Notes: generated by a model from the sequence alone, not told the origin. A DNA stretch of 64,000 bases from Muribaculaceae bacterium (GCA_023665245.1 JAMPEH010000002.1:124001-188000), one strand, 5' to 3'. Counted from the stretch's first letter, positions 46,749-55,102 are shown. Made by a program: numbers and translations.

Positions 46749-47683
46749 CACAGTTTTCCTATATATCCGATGACGGTGTCAATGTATTCAGAATATGCGT
46801 CAAAATTTTCCTGTTCATCCGGGGTCGGTTTTGTGTTCTGGTGTTCTTGCATGTATTGGTTCAGTGCGTCGGTTGATTGGAACATCAAGATGTCTTCGAA
46901 TTCACTGGTTGCGGCATCTGGTGCGTTTATTGCAAATCCGTTGATATCGATATATACATCTTCCAGTGTGTCTGCAAATATCTGATTTAATTTATCAATA
47001 GCGTTATGAACCTGAACTGTGGTGGCACCAAGTGCACCAATCCACAGGATTTCGTTTGTGCCAATTGCCAACAGATTTGGTCGAAATCCGCTGATGTATG
47101 GGTTATTTTTTACCATGTATCCGGCATGTTCAAATATCTGGCGTAATTCGTTGTCGGTGGTATCTGTGGTATTTGTTTGTGGTGCCGTGCGTTGCGGCGC
47201 TGGTGCGGCAACGTATGTGTTTTCGGGACGCAATGTCAGATGTGGTGGGCGCATTATTGGAGCCGGGCGTGACGCCACAGGTGCAGGCGTGGGTGTCTGT
47301 TCCGGGGTGGGGACAGGTTGCGCAATCTCGGGCGCGGTTGTTGGTGCAGGTTGTGGCGCCGCGTGTTGTGCGAGTATGGCGGGTGGTGTGACTTGGGGCT
47401 TTTTAGGTTGGGCCAATTTGCGTATCGGTAAAACAATTTTCCTGAAATTAGGGCGCGTTAATAAATATAATCCGAATATAGTTATAAATATGATAATTCC
47501 CATTGAAATATAGAATATCGGCATAACAGGTGTGTGTGATGCCTGTAAATATGCCAAATACTGCCAGTGCGGGGCAGAAAATATATTAAATCCGAATTTT
47601 GTATTAAACCAAAATGTGGCACCCAGGGTCGCCGCCAGCAACCACAGCACGCCAAGTAGAATATTGTCGAGTCTGCTTCTCAT
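46748..47683 (-). CDS. membrane protein with Pro-rich linker
   Basis: 311 aa. Two membrane segments (about 8-28 and 53-77), then a Pro/Ala/Thr linker (about 90-165), then a soluble alpha/beta domain (about 180-285) on the same side as the basic loop, probably the cytoplasm. Domain not recognised. It is the first gene of the four-gene unit ending in the RHH protein, and is divergent from the 225-aa gene. Confidence 0.7.
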   Translation of the reverse strand: MRSRLDNILLGVLWLLAATLGATFWFNTKFGFNIFSAPHWQYLAYLQASHTPVMPIFYISMGIIIFITIFGLYLLTRPNFRKIVLPIRKLAQPKKPQVTPPAILAQHAAPQPAPTTAPEIAQPVPTPEQTPTPAPVASRPAPIMRPPHLTLRPENTYVAAPAPQRTAPQTNTTDTTDNELRQIFEHAGYMVKNNPYISGFRPNLLAIGTNEILWIGALGATTVQVHNAIDKLNQIFADTLEDVYIDINGFAINAPDAATSEFEDILMFQSTDALNQYMQEHQNTKPTPDEQENFDAYSEYIDTVIGYIGKL

Positions 47684-47726
47684 TTGTCTTTGATTATATC
47701 ATATTTATGGTAAAGTAAAAAGTGTA

Positions 47727-48404
47727 ATGATTGAAATAACAGACATTGTTGATGATTTTGCACACCAGATTGGACTGTGGTGTCCGGCGACGGATGATGC
47801 AACAGATTTGGCACGCATGGCGGATTTTGCGGTGTCAAACGGTGTTGGCGTGATTTCTGTGGCGGCATCTGCGGTTGGAACCGTATGGCCATGGTTAGAG
47901 GGGAAAAATATAAAAATTATTCCGCGGTTTTATATCAAGGCAGGACGTACGATTCGTGATGCAGATATGTCTGAAATGGCTGTAAATATAAATGCTGCGT
48001 TCAAGCGTGGTGCATCGGGGGCAATCGTTTTTGTTGATGTGGCGCGATTGGGGGCATTGGTCGATATGGTGCATGTGGTGCGCGATGATTTGTTCTTTAA
48101 TAAAGAATTGGCGATTGGTTTGAATTTAAATGAAATTGACGTTGATGACTGGGATATGGTTTTTGATGCGGTGTCGCGTGTGCGGGCCGATTCGTTGGTG
48201 TTGGCGTTAACGCAGGATGCAGGCGAAAAATCAGATTTTGTTGGGCGTGTGTATAGTATGCTGGGGGCGGTGCCGGTGGCATCATCTTTTGATATATGCT
48301 GGGTTGTTGGGGCAAATCCGATGCGTTTGGAACAGGTAATGCGTTTGACGGCCGCAGTTCAGCCATCGCTGACGACGCGAACACGTCTGATGATATGTGA
48401 ATAG
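47727..48404 (+). CDS. hypothetical protein (possible TIM-barrel)
   Basis: 225 aa, not recognised with confidence. Regular alternation of strands and helices (GVGVISVAASAVG, IIPRFYIKAG, GAIVFVDVARLGAL, SLVLALTQDAG) suggests an aldolase-like alpha/beta barrel. No signal peptide. The next gene starts 11 bases on, likely co-transcribed. Confidence 0.6.
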   Translation: MIEITDIVDDFAHQIGLWCPATDDATDLARMADFAVSNGVGVISVAASAVGTVWPWLEGKNIKIIPRFYIKAGRTIRDADMSEMAVNINAAFKRGASGAIVFVDVARLGALVDMVHVVRDDLFFNKELAIGLNLNEIDVDDWDMVFDAVSRVRADSLVLALTQDAGEKSDFVGRVYSMLGAVPVASSFDICWVVGANPMRLEQVMRLTAAVQPSLTTRTRLMICE

Positions 48405-48414
48405 GGTGTGATAC

Positions 48415-48978
48415 ATGAAAATGTTAAAATTTATATTGTTGGTGATATTTATTCCATGTGGGGCATTTTCTATGGCGGATAGTCAACCGCCTGTATACGG
48501 AATACCGACGTTGTATGGTGAATACGAGGTATCTGCCGATGATGTGCGGCGTGCGTCAAATATGTATGGTGATGTGGCCTTGGCGCGGCCTGCGCCAGTT
48601 AGGGCTGGGAAAACACAAAATGTTGCCGCGGCCAAGCATCCTGTTAAGGCAAAGAAGGTTGCGCCAAAGAAAAAGAAGACAAAAAAGACATCAACTGTAA
48701 AGCAGGCTGTCGTCAGTAAAAAAATTGAATCTGTTGTGCCAACACCAGATCTAGTTGTTGTGTCGGTTGAAGAAGCGCCAGTCGATACCAAGGTAGTGCC
48801 AAGTGAACCTGTTGCATCACAACATGCGGTTGATATTGCGGCACGTGCGGCAGATAAAATTGATATCGAATCGTTCTGTACCCAGGTTAAACCCCAGGGC
48901 ATGGGCAATTTGCCTGATGGTATTATTATGATGCCAGGCCGGCCAGATTTAATGAGTTGCGTTAGCAGTCAAAATTAA
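48415..48978 (+). CDS. secreted Lys/Ala-rich protein, unknown
   Basis: 187 aa with a signal peptide (about 1-19, ending AFSMA). The middle (about 60-105) is rich in Lys, Ala, Pro and Thr (AKKVAPKKKKTKKTSTVK), a low-complexity tether of the kind seen in proteins that touch peptidoglycan or nucleic acid. C-terminus has two cysteines. Not recognised. Its end overlaps the convergent trmB by 30 bases. Confidence 0.65.
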   Translation: MKMLKFILLVIFIPCGAFSMADSQPPVYGIPTLYGEYEVSADDVRRASNMYGDVALARPAPVRAGKTQNVAAAKHPVKAKKVAPKKKKTKKTSTVKQAVVSKKIESVVPTPDLVVVSVEEAPVDTKVVPSEPVASQHAVDIAARAADKIDIESFCTQVKPQGMGNLPDGIIMMPGRPDLMSCVSSQN

Positions 48979-49584
48979 ATATTTTGGCTCGGCCGTGTGT
49001 GCCATATTTTTTGACTGATACCGGGTGCGAATCGTCGCAATGTCTGGCAGTGTAGCATGCAGGTTGGTTTTTGAAACCGCGGCCAATATCCAGTCGAAGT
49101 ATTCCCAGTGGTCAGTGCCGATTATAATTTGACCATTTTGTGCCAAATGTGCCGACAGAAACGATAAAAAATCTGAATTCAGCAGGCGACGTTTTTCATG
49201 CTTTGCCTTGGGCCATGGGTCGGGGTGCAGAATCCAAATCTCTGAAAATCGCAATGTGGGGATGTTTCGTAACATAATGCGTACATCGTCTGGCCAGATG
49301 CGGATATTTTTATATTCATCCAGTATGTTATTGTCTGTGTCCGTTATCGCAGACAGTAGACTTGCGACCCCATTCATAAATGGTTCGGCACCGATGATTA
49401 TTTTGTCGGGATTGGCACGTGCCAAATCGCGCACATGTTCGCCGGCCCCGAATCCGATTTCCAATATGTCACCGTCTGTGTCCGGCGCGATTGCCGGCAA
49501 AATATTTTCAATTAAATTGGTCTGGCGTGCGGACAGCTTTTTGCCATGCCGACGGCCAAATGTTCTTATTTCTTGTTTTTCCAT
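48949..49584 (-). CDS. trmB: tRNA (guanine-N7)-methyltransferase TrmB
   Basis: 211 aa starting MEKQEIRTFGRRHGK at 49584; the longer upstream frame covers gltX on the other strand. SAM motif EIGFGAGEHV (about 41-50), catalytic region ILHPDPWPKAKHEKRRL, and GTDHWEYFDW are typical. Makes m7G46 in tRNA. Divergent from gltX. Confidence 0.94.
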   Translation of the reverse strand: MEKQEIRTFGRRHGKKLSARQTNLIENILPAIAPDTDGDILEIGFGAGEHVRDLARANPDKIIIGAEPFMNGVASLLSAITDTDNNILDEYKNIRIWPDDVRIMLRNIPTLRFSEIWILHPDPWPKAKHEKRRLLNSDFLSFLSAHLAQNGQIIIGTDHWEYFDWILAAVSKTNLHATLPDIATIRTRYQSKNMAHTAEPKYLILTANATH

Positions 49585-49630
49585 GATTTTAGTATAAAAT
49601 CCAAATGACAATAAAACAAGGTTTTTGAAT

Positions 49631-51208
49631 ATGAGACAGGGATTATCATCTGATTTAATTGCACGCGTCTTGGGCGCGGTGCCAAAATATACTATTGCAG
49701 AACTGGAAGAAAAGTTCCCGCCGCGCGCGTTGCCTGATGGCGCGTTCGTCACGCGTTTCGCCCCCAGTCCAACAGGATATATGCATATTGGTGGTCTGTA
49801 TGGTGCGTTAATTGACTGTAAATTGGCGTCACAGTCCGGTGGTGTATTCATGTTGCGTATCGAAGATACAGACACCAAGCGCGAGGTTGCATCAGCTGTT
49901 GATATTATTGTTGATTCAATGCATCGTTTTGGATTGGCGTATAATAATGATGAAAAATATGGCCCGTATTATCAGTCACAGCGCAAGGATATTTATCAGT
50001 CTGTGGTGGCTGATTTATTGGCACGTGGATTGGCGTATCCGTGTTTCTTGACCGCCGATGATATGGAACAAATTCGTGAAAATCAGCGTAATGCAGGATT
50101 TGCAACCGGTATTTATGGTGAATTTGCACGTGACCGTGATTTGACAGAATCTGATATTGCGGCACATCTGGATGCGGGGCGGGTTCCAACGATTCGTTTG
50201 TATTCAATGGGTAATCCTGAAAACAAGATTTATTGTCGGGATGCGGTTCGTGGCTCAATCGGATTTCCAGAAAATAACGAAGATATTGTTTTAATTAAAT
50301 CAAATGATGGTTTGCCGACGTATCATTTTGCGCACCTGTGTGATGATCACTTTATGCGTACAACGCACGTTATCCGTGGGGAAGAGTGGTTGCCATCATT
50401 ACCACTGCATACGCAATTATTCCGTATGATGGGATGGACGGCGCCAATGTATATTCACACATCAACAATTGACAAGATTGATAGTGATACCGGCAAGCAG
50501 CGTAAACTGTCCAAGCGTAAAGACCCAGAGGCAAATGTTGCATTTTTCTTGGCCGATGGTTGGCCGGTTGGGGCTGTATTAGAATACCTGGGTAATATTG
50601 CAGCCTCTGGCTATGAAGAGGCCAAAGCCAAAGGCCAGGTTAAATCAATTTGGGATTATGAATTAAAACCGAAAAAAATTCCGATGTCGGGGGCACTCTT
50701 TGATATGAAAAAATTAGAGTGGTGGGCCAAAGAATATATCGGCGCGATGAGTGTTGCGGATTTGGTGGCGTCTGTTATTTCGTGGGCGAACGAATATGGT
50801 GATGAAAATCACAAAATGCAGGTGGCAGATGTTGATTATTTGACATCTGTGTTGGCGATTGAGCGTGATAATCCAAAGCGTATCCGCAAGGATTTTGTGA
50901 CGTGGCGTCAGACACTGGAAACCGTTGCGTTTTTCTGGGATGCGTTGTTTGTGGCCAACACAGAATATGAATTTAATCGTGATGCGTTGCGTAAATTCTT
51001 GGGCGTGTATGATGCGGCTGATGACAAAGACACATGGTGGAATAAAATTGTTGCGATTGCGTCTGAACTGGGGATAAAAAATGGTGATGTTGCAATGAAT
51101 TTGCGTGTGGCATTGTCTGGACGTACAAATACACCTGATTTATATTCAATGATGACGGTTATGGGTGATGCGCGTGTGCGTGGCAGAATAGGGGATATAA
51201 TAAAATGA
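49631..51208 (+). CDS. gltX: glutamyl-tRNA synthetase
   Basis: 525 aa from ATG 49631 (AAGG upstream; a TTG two codons earlier is possible). Class I core with TRFAPSPTGYMHIGGLYGAL (HIGH-type motif HIGG) and KLSKRKD as the KMSKS motif. Charges tRNA-Glu; in organisms without GlnRS it may also charge tRNA-Gln for the amidotransferase route. Alphaproteobacteria often have two gltX copies; only one is visible here. The stop overlaps the next ATG (ATGA). Confidence 0.93.
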   Translation: MRQGLSSDLIARVLGAVPKYTIAELEEKFPPRALPDGAFVTRFAPSPTGYMHIGGLYGALIDCKLASQSGGVFMLRIEDTDTKREVASAVDIIVDSMHRFGLAYNNDEKYGPYYQSQRKDIYQSVVADLLARGLAYPCFLTADDMEQIRENQRNAGFATGIYGEFARDRDLTESDIAAHLDAGRVPTIRLYSMGNPENKIYCRDAVRGSIGFPENNEDIVLIKSNDGLPTYHFAHLCDDHFMRTTHVIRGEEWLPSLPLHTQLFRMMGWTAPMYIHTSTIDKIDSDTGKQRKLSKRKDPEANVAFFLADGWPVGAVLEYLGNIAASGYEEAKAKGQVKSIWDYELKPKKIPMSGALFDMKKLEWWAKEYIGAMSVADLVASVISWANEYGDENHKMQVADVDYLTSVLAIERDNPKRIRKDFVTWRQTLETVAFFWDALFVANTEYEFNRDALRKFLGVYDAADDKDTWWNKIVAIASELGIKNGDVAMNLRVALSGRTNTPDLYSMMTVMGDARVRGRIGDIIK

Positions 51209-51951
51209 CCAAGACAAAACGACAAGTTAAAACAAAATTGCGTGCTGTAAAGAAAGATACGCATGCAAACCGTATGTTGCGTGCATTGCGGGCAACAGGA
51301 TTGTTCCGCTGGGAACGCAAATCCACCAAATCCGAAGAGGTTTTGAATATCTTGACACACGGTATTGGTATTGGACTGGCCATTGCAGGGTTGGTTCTGT
51401 TGGAAGTGTTCGCAGTGCTGGCTGGTAATGTATGGGCGATTGTATCATGTGCGATATTTGGGCTGACTATGTTCACATTGTATTTTGGTTCCACAATGTG
51501 TCACGCAATGATTGGTCAAAAATCAGAATGTTTTTTTGAAGTATGGGATAGTGTTGCGATTTATGCCCTGATTGCAGGTACATATACGCCGTTTTGCCTG
51601 GTGAATTTGCGTGGGGGACTTGGGTGGACCGTGTTTGGAATTTTGTGGGCGATTGTAATATTTGGTGCATTTATGAAAATACGCAGTCCGCAACGTCAGC
51701 CAAAATGGATGGTCGGCCTATATCTGATTATGGGCTGGACGTTGCTGTTTATTTTGCCGGCAATGTTGCGTAATATATCGGCGCGTGGTATGTGGTTTAT
51801 TTTATCGGGTGGTCTGTCGTATTCGTTGGGTGTGATATTTTATTTGTGGCGGCGAATGAAATTTTCCCATGCGATATGGCATCTGTTTGTAATCGGTGGC
51901 AGCGTGTGTTTCTTTTTTGCAGTGCTGTTTGGTTGCATAATTGATTTTTAA
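51205..51951 (+). CDS. hemolysin III / PAQR-family membrane protein
   Basis: 248 aa with a basic N-terminus (about 1-45) and seven membrane segments. SEEVLNILTHGIGIGLAI, STMCHAMIG, and the last HAIWHLFVIGGS carry the three histidine regions of the HlyIII/PAQR family, whose members may be zinc-dependent membrane hydrolases. Physiological role unknown. Overlaps gltX by four bases. Confidence 0.88.
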   Translation: MTKTKRQVKTKLRAVKKDTHANRMLRALRATGLFRWERKSTKSEEVLNILTHGIGIGLAIAGLVLLEVFAVLAGNVWAIVSCAIFGLTMFTLYFGSTMCHAMIGQKSECFFEVWDSVAIYALIAGTYTPFCLVNLRGGLGWTVFGILWAIVIFGAFMKIRSPQRQPKWMVGLYLIMGWTLLFILPAMLRNISARGMWFILSGGLSYSLGVIFYLWRRMKFSHAIWHLFVIGGSVCFFFAVLFGCIIDF

Positions 51952-52006
51952 TTGCTTTTTTGATTTGTTGTAATGCGCGGGATGATTCCTGCGCATTTAT
52001 TTTTGA

Positions 52007-52036
52007 TTGCATGCGCATGATAATGCGTTGTATAAT
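52007..52036 (+). promoter_or_regulatory. promoter of R6
   Basis: TTGCAT, 18-base spacer, consensus TATAAT (52031-52036); predicted start about 52043. Confidence 0.55.
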
Positions 52037-52042
52037 CTGCCT

Positions 52043-52254
52043 GTCGTCGGGTATTCCGATGATGGGGCTTAGTAACCTCTGTCAAAGCGTCAGGAAAGTA
52101 TAAGACGCGCATTTTGCGTGTTTTTCTTTTGTGATGAAATATCCAATCCCAACCCATTGTGCGGTTGGGTGGGTGTCAGAATATATTGAATATGACACGC
52201 AAATCTTTGACTTGTTACTAACCACCCAGCCGTCAAATATTGTGACGGTTTTTC
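52043..52254 (+). ncRNA. structured RNA R6 (six-member family) with terminator
   Basis: 5' hairpin TCGTCGG/CCGATGA (52044-52062), GGGG, P1a TTAGTAAC 52069-52076 with 52214-52221 (8 bp), bulge CTCT, P1b GTCAAAG 52081-52087 with 52205-52211 (7 bp). Enclosed: H1 GCGTC/GACGC (52087-52108), H2 CCCAACC/GGTTGGG (52148-52169), H3 GTGTCA/TGACAC (52173-52198) with ATATATTGAA in the loop. Linker 52222-52231 is complementary (10 bp, one G-U) to 52163-52172. Terminator CCGTCA/TGACGG (52230-52248) with T run. The Cys-rich gene starts 33 bases on. Confidence 0.8.
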
Positions 52255-52287
52255 ATTTTAAAAACGAAAAACAAGGGGGTTAGGAAA

Positions 52288-52869
52288 ATGAAAAAAATAT
52301 TAATTATGTCCGCAGTTGCGGTATGTGTTTCATCAAATAGTTTTGGGGTCAATATGGTATGTGCAGATTGTTATAAATGTGTTCGATACAGTGGTGCGTC
52401 TTGCGTTCAATGTGAATATGATGAAAATTATTGCGCAGTGGATGAACATGCTTGTCAAGCCCCGCAAACATGGTGCGCGGGAAAAAATCAATGTACATGT
52501 CCGGCATTATGCCCTGATAGTATGGAGGCGTGTATGGGTACTGTTAATACGCTTACGTGCGAGTGTGAGGCAGGTGCGATTGAGATTATGTGTATGTCTG
52601 GCCAGTATCGCAGCGGTAGAGTATGCGTTGATTGTCCAACGTATACGGGGGCGACAACATCGTGCACACCGGACAGTACGGGCGATGATGATATCACATC
52701 GTGTTATTATCCCAATGGATGCGAATTTACAGATATACCCGGTACATTTGTTTTGACCCGTGATTGTAATTATAGTATGAATGCGCAGGAATCCAGCAGT
52801 TCAGGCAGTTCAGATATTTCTGGTATAGAAATTGGTGGTGGTGAAATCGCAGAACCATTATTGCCATAA
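52288..52869 (+). CDS. Cys-rich secreted protein downstream of R6
   Basis: 193 aa with a signal peptide (about 1-20, ending NSFG-VN). About 25 cysteines lie in short spacings (CADCYKC, CPALCPDSMEAC, CECEAG), suggesting many disulfides in an exported EGF-like or knottin-like protein; the last 30 residues are Ser/Gly-rich. GGGGGTTAGG precedes the ATG. Likely cell-surface. Resembles in style the two large Cys-rich proteins at 56779 and 58627. Confidence 0.72.
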   Translation: MKKILIMSAVAVCVSSNSFGVNMVCADCYKCVRYSGASCVQCEYDENYCAVDEHACQAPQTWCAGKNQCTCPALCPDSMEACMGTVNTLTCECEAGAIEIMCMSGQYRSGRVCVDCPTYTGATTSCTPDSTGDDDITSCYYPNGCEFTDIPGTFVLTRDCNYSMNAQESSSSGSSDISGIEIGGGEIAEPLLP

Positions 52870-52873
52870 TATA

Positions 52874-52900
52874 AGTGCGGCGATAATGCCGCATTTTTAA
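52874..52900 (+). terminator. terminator after Cys-rich gene
   Basis: Stem TGCGGC / GCCGCA with loop GATAAT, followed by five T. Confidence 0.85.
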
Positions 52901-52902
52901 TT

Positions 52903-52931
52903 TTGACATTTTATTCATATCGCGCTATTAT
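52903..52931 (+). promoter_or_regulatory. thrS promoter
   Basis: Consensus TTGACA (52903-52908), 17-base spacer, TATTAT (52926-52931). The expected start (about 52938-52941) coincides with the leader-peptide ATG, so that message would be leaderless. Confidence 0.75.
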
Positions 52932-52940
52932 TTGTGCGAT

Positions 52941-53000
52941 ATGAATAGATTTATGTACGTTTTCACATTTACGACTACTACAACCCCTTTGGGGGTGTAA
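52941..53000 (+). CDS. Thr-rich leader peptide of thrS
   Basis: 19 codons: MNRFMYVFTFTTTTTPLGV then TAA. Six Thr codons (9, 11-15), five consecutive, lie just upstream of thrS. No ribosome site precedes the ATG, in line with a leaderless start from the promoter. A hairpin TACA.CCCC/GGGG.TGTA (52979-52999) covers codons 13 to the stop, and a second (GCGG/CCGC, 53010-53023) follows. A ribosome stalled on Thr codons would open the first hairpin, whose CCCCTTT could otherwise pair with the AAGGG of thrS. No T-run terminator is seen, so control may act on translation. Confidence 0.72.
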   Translation: MNRFMYVFTFTTTTTPLGV

Positions 53001-53087
53001 TTTCTAATTGCGGTTTTATCCGCCCAGTGCAATAATCAAATCAATTCAAAATAAAAAAACAAAAATTAAGATAAGGGACTTTATATT

Positions 53088-54821
53088 ATGTCATATCCAA
53101 TTGAAACAGTGCGTCACAGCTTGGCTCATGTTATGGCGGCGGCAGTTCAGAAATTGTATCCAGATGTTAAATTTGCAGGTGGCCCGGCGATTGAAAACGG
53201 GTTCTATTATGACTTTGATACAGAACATCGCTTTTCCGAAGAAGATTTTGAAAAAATTGAAAAGGAAATGCGCAACTTAATCAAATCAAACGGTCGATTT
53301 GAACAGCGCAATGTTGATTTGGCCGAGGCCAAGGAAATCTTTGCCACGCAGCCATATAAAATGGAATGGTTATCCGAATACGATGCGGCTGGCGCGGCGT
53401 TATCAATTTATACGTTCCGTGATTTTACAGACCTGTGCCGTGGTCCCCATGTGGATAGTTCCAAGGATTTGCCACGTGATGGGTTTAAAATCCGCACTGT
53501 TGCCGGTGCATACTGGAAGGGTGATGCAAAAAATAAAATGTTGCAGCGTATCTATGTTGATGCGTTCGCATCCAAGGAAGAATTGGATGCACATCTGAAA
53601 ATGATGGAGCAGGCCGCCCAACGCGACAATCGCAAGCTGGGAAAAGACATGGATTTGTTCCACTTTGAACCGGAATATGCGCCGGGTGCGGTGTTCTGGC
53701 ATGACAAGGGGTATAAGATTTATCGCAAATTGATTGATTATATCCGCGCACGTCAAGAATTGGCCGGTTATCAGGAAATTTCAACACCATCTGTTATGGA
53801 CAGATGTTTGTGGGAACGTTCGGGCCACTGGGCAAAGTATGGCGAACATAATTATTCCGGTAAAACCCAGGATGGAAAAACATTTTGTGTAAAGCCGATG
53901 TCTTGTCCGGGTGGTATGTTGGTCTTTGGTCAGGGGATTAAGTCTTATAAAGATTTGCCGCTGTATCTGGCAGAATTTGGCAAGGTTAATCGTTATGAAG
54001 CCGCAGGTGGTCTGTCTGGGCTGATGCGTGTGCGTGAATTTACCCAAGATGATGCGCATATTTTCTGCACCGAAGAACAATTAGAAGCCGAGGTTGTAAA
54101 AATCTTGCGCTTTATCAAAGATGTTTATGCAAAATTCGGATTTGATAAAATTTCAATGAAATTGGCCACACGCAAAGAATCGGAATTTCGTATCGGAAGT
54201 GACGAAATCTGGGACAAGGCCGAAGGCGCATTAAAACATGCATTGGATGCAAACGGTATTGAATATGAAATCGCCGAAGGCGACGCCGCATTCTATGGCC
54301 CGAAAATCGACAATTATTTGAAAGATTCAATGGGACGTGTATGGCAGTGTGGGACTGTGCAATTGGATATGAATTTGCCAGAACGATTCGATTTGTCGTA
54401 CGTTGGCGAAGATGGCGAAAAGCATCGTCCGATTATGTTGCATCGCGCAATGCTGGGGTCAATTGAACGCTTTATGGGGGTACTGCTGGAATCAACGGGC
54501 GGAAACCTGCCTTTGTGGCTAAGTCCAGAACCTGTTGTTGTCACGCCAATTTCTGAAAAGTTCAAAGATTATGCATTGGATGTTGTAAATGCGTTGCGTG
54601 GCGCGGGTGTGTATGCGCGTGCAGACCTGCGTGATGAAAAGGTTAATTACAAAATCCGTGAATTGTCACTGGCAAAAACGCCGATTATTGCGGTTGTTGG
54701 TGAAAAAGAGGCGGCAAATAAAACTGTCACATTGCGTAAACTGGGGATTGAAAGCCAGGTTATTGTACCACTGGATAAATTTGTGGACAGTATGGCGACG
54801 GCGGTTAAATTGCCAATGTAA
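53088..54821 (+). CDS. thrS: threonyl-tRNA synthetase, short form without TGS domain
   Basis: 577 aa. It begins MSYPIETVRHSLAHVMAAAV, which corresponds to the start of the second (editing) domain of the usual ~640-aa enzyme, so the N-terminal TGS domain is absent. The editing site HSLAHV...C (FTDLCRGPH), class II motifs, KPMSCPGGMLVFG and MLHRAMLGSIERFMG, and the C-terminal anticodon domain (VVGEKEAANKTV) are intact. AAGGGA lies 10 bases before the ATG; no upstream in-frame extension supplies TGS, since the leader peptide is in that space. Preceded by the Thr-rich leader. Confidence 0.95.
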   Translation: MSYPIETVRHSLAHVMAAAVQKLYPDVKFAGGPAIENGFYYDFDTEHRFSEEDFEKIEKEMRNLIKSNGRFEQRNVDLAEAKEIFATQPYKMEWLSEYDAAGAALSIYTFRDFTDLCRGPHVDSSKDLPRDGFKIRTVAGAYWKGDAKNKMLQRIYVDAFASKEELDAHLKMMEQAAQRDNRKLGKDMDLFHFEPEYAPGAVFWHDKGYKIYRKLIDYIRARQELAGYQEISTPSVMDRCLWERSGHWAKYGEHNYSGKTQDGKTFCVKPMSCPGGMLVFGQGIKSYKDLPLYLAEFGKVNRYEAAGGLSGLMRVREFTQDDAHIFCTEEQLEAEVVKILRFIKDVYAKFGFDKISMKLATRKESEFRIGSDEIWDKAEGALKHALDANGIEYEIAEGDAAFYGPKIDNYLKDSMGRVWQCGTVQLDMNLPERFDLSYVGEDGEKHRPIMLHRAMLGSIERFMGVLLESTGGNLPLWLSPEPVVVTPISEKFKDYALDVVNALRGAGVYARADLRDEKVNYKIRELSLAKTPIIAVVGEKEAANKTVTLRKLGIESQVIVPLDKFVDSMATAVKLPM

Positions 54822-54883
54822 AATGTATTTGTATGGCGGCGTTTGTCGCCATACATTTAATATATATAGGAAAAGGAGAAAAC

Positions 54884-55024
54884 ATGAAAAAAATCTTTTT
54901 ATTATTTGTTGTTATGTTGCCGATTGCGCTGGGGGGGTGTATGCATCGTTGTGAAACAGAACCGGTTGTATCTGAAAATCATAAACTGATTGTGCCGCCG
55001 AACTTTGGTCAAATGCCGAAATAA
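54884..55024 (+). CDS. small lipoprotein
   Basis: 46 aa from ATG 54884 (AAAAGGAG 7 bases upstream). Signal MKKIFLLFVVMLPIA with lipobox LGGC, so it should be lipidated at C20. The mature ~27 residues end LIVPPNFGQMPK, a Pro-rich tail of the kind seen in small alphaproteobacterial lipoproteins. Function unknown. Confidence 0.72.
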   Translation: MKKIFLLFVVMLPIALGGCMHRCETEPVVSENHKLIVPPNFGQMPK

Positions 55025-55042
55025 TTTGTCTGCAATAACGGT

Positions 55043-55071
55043 TTGGTTATGCGCATTTTTTGTGATATAAT
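55043..55071 (+). promoter_or_regulatory. promoter of SPOR gene
   Basis: TTGGTT, 17-base spacer, TATAAT with an extended TG (TGATATAAT). Confidence 0.65.
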
Positions 55072-55102
55072 ATATGGCAGATGAATTAAAAGGGGATTTT
55101 AC

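Noticed and set aside
49585..49878. Long N-terminal extension of trmB
   Set aside because: Covers the gltX start on the other strand; family start is at MEKQEIRTFG.
52938..53088. T-box riboswitch upstream of thrS
   Set aside because: No T-box core sequence; the Thr-rich ORF is the better explanation.
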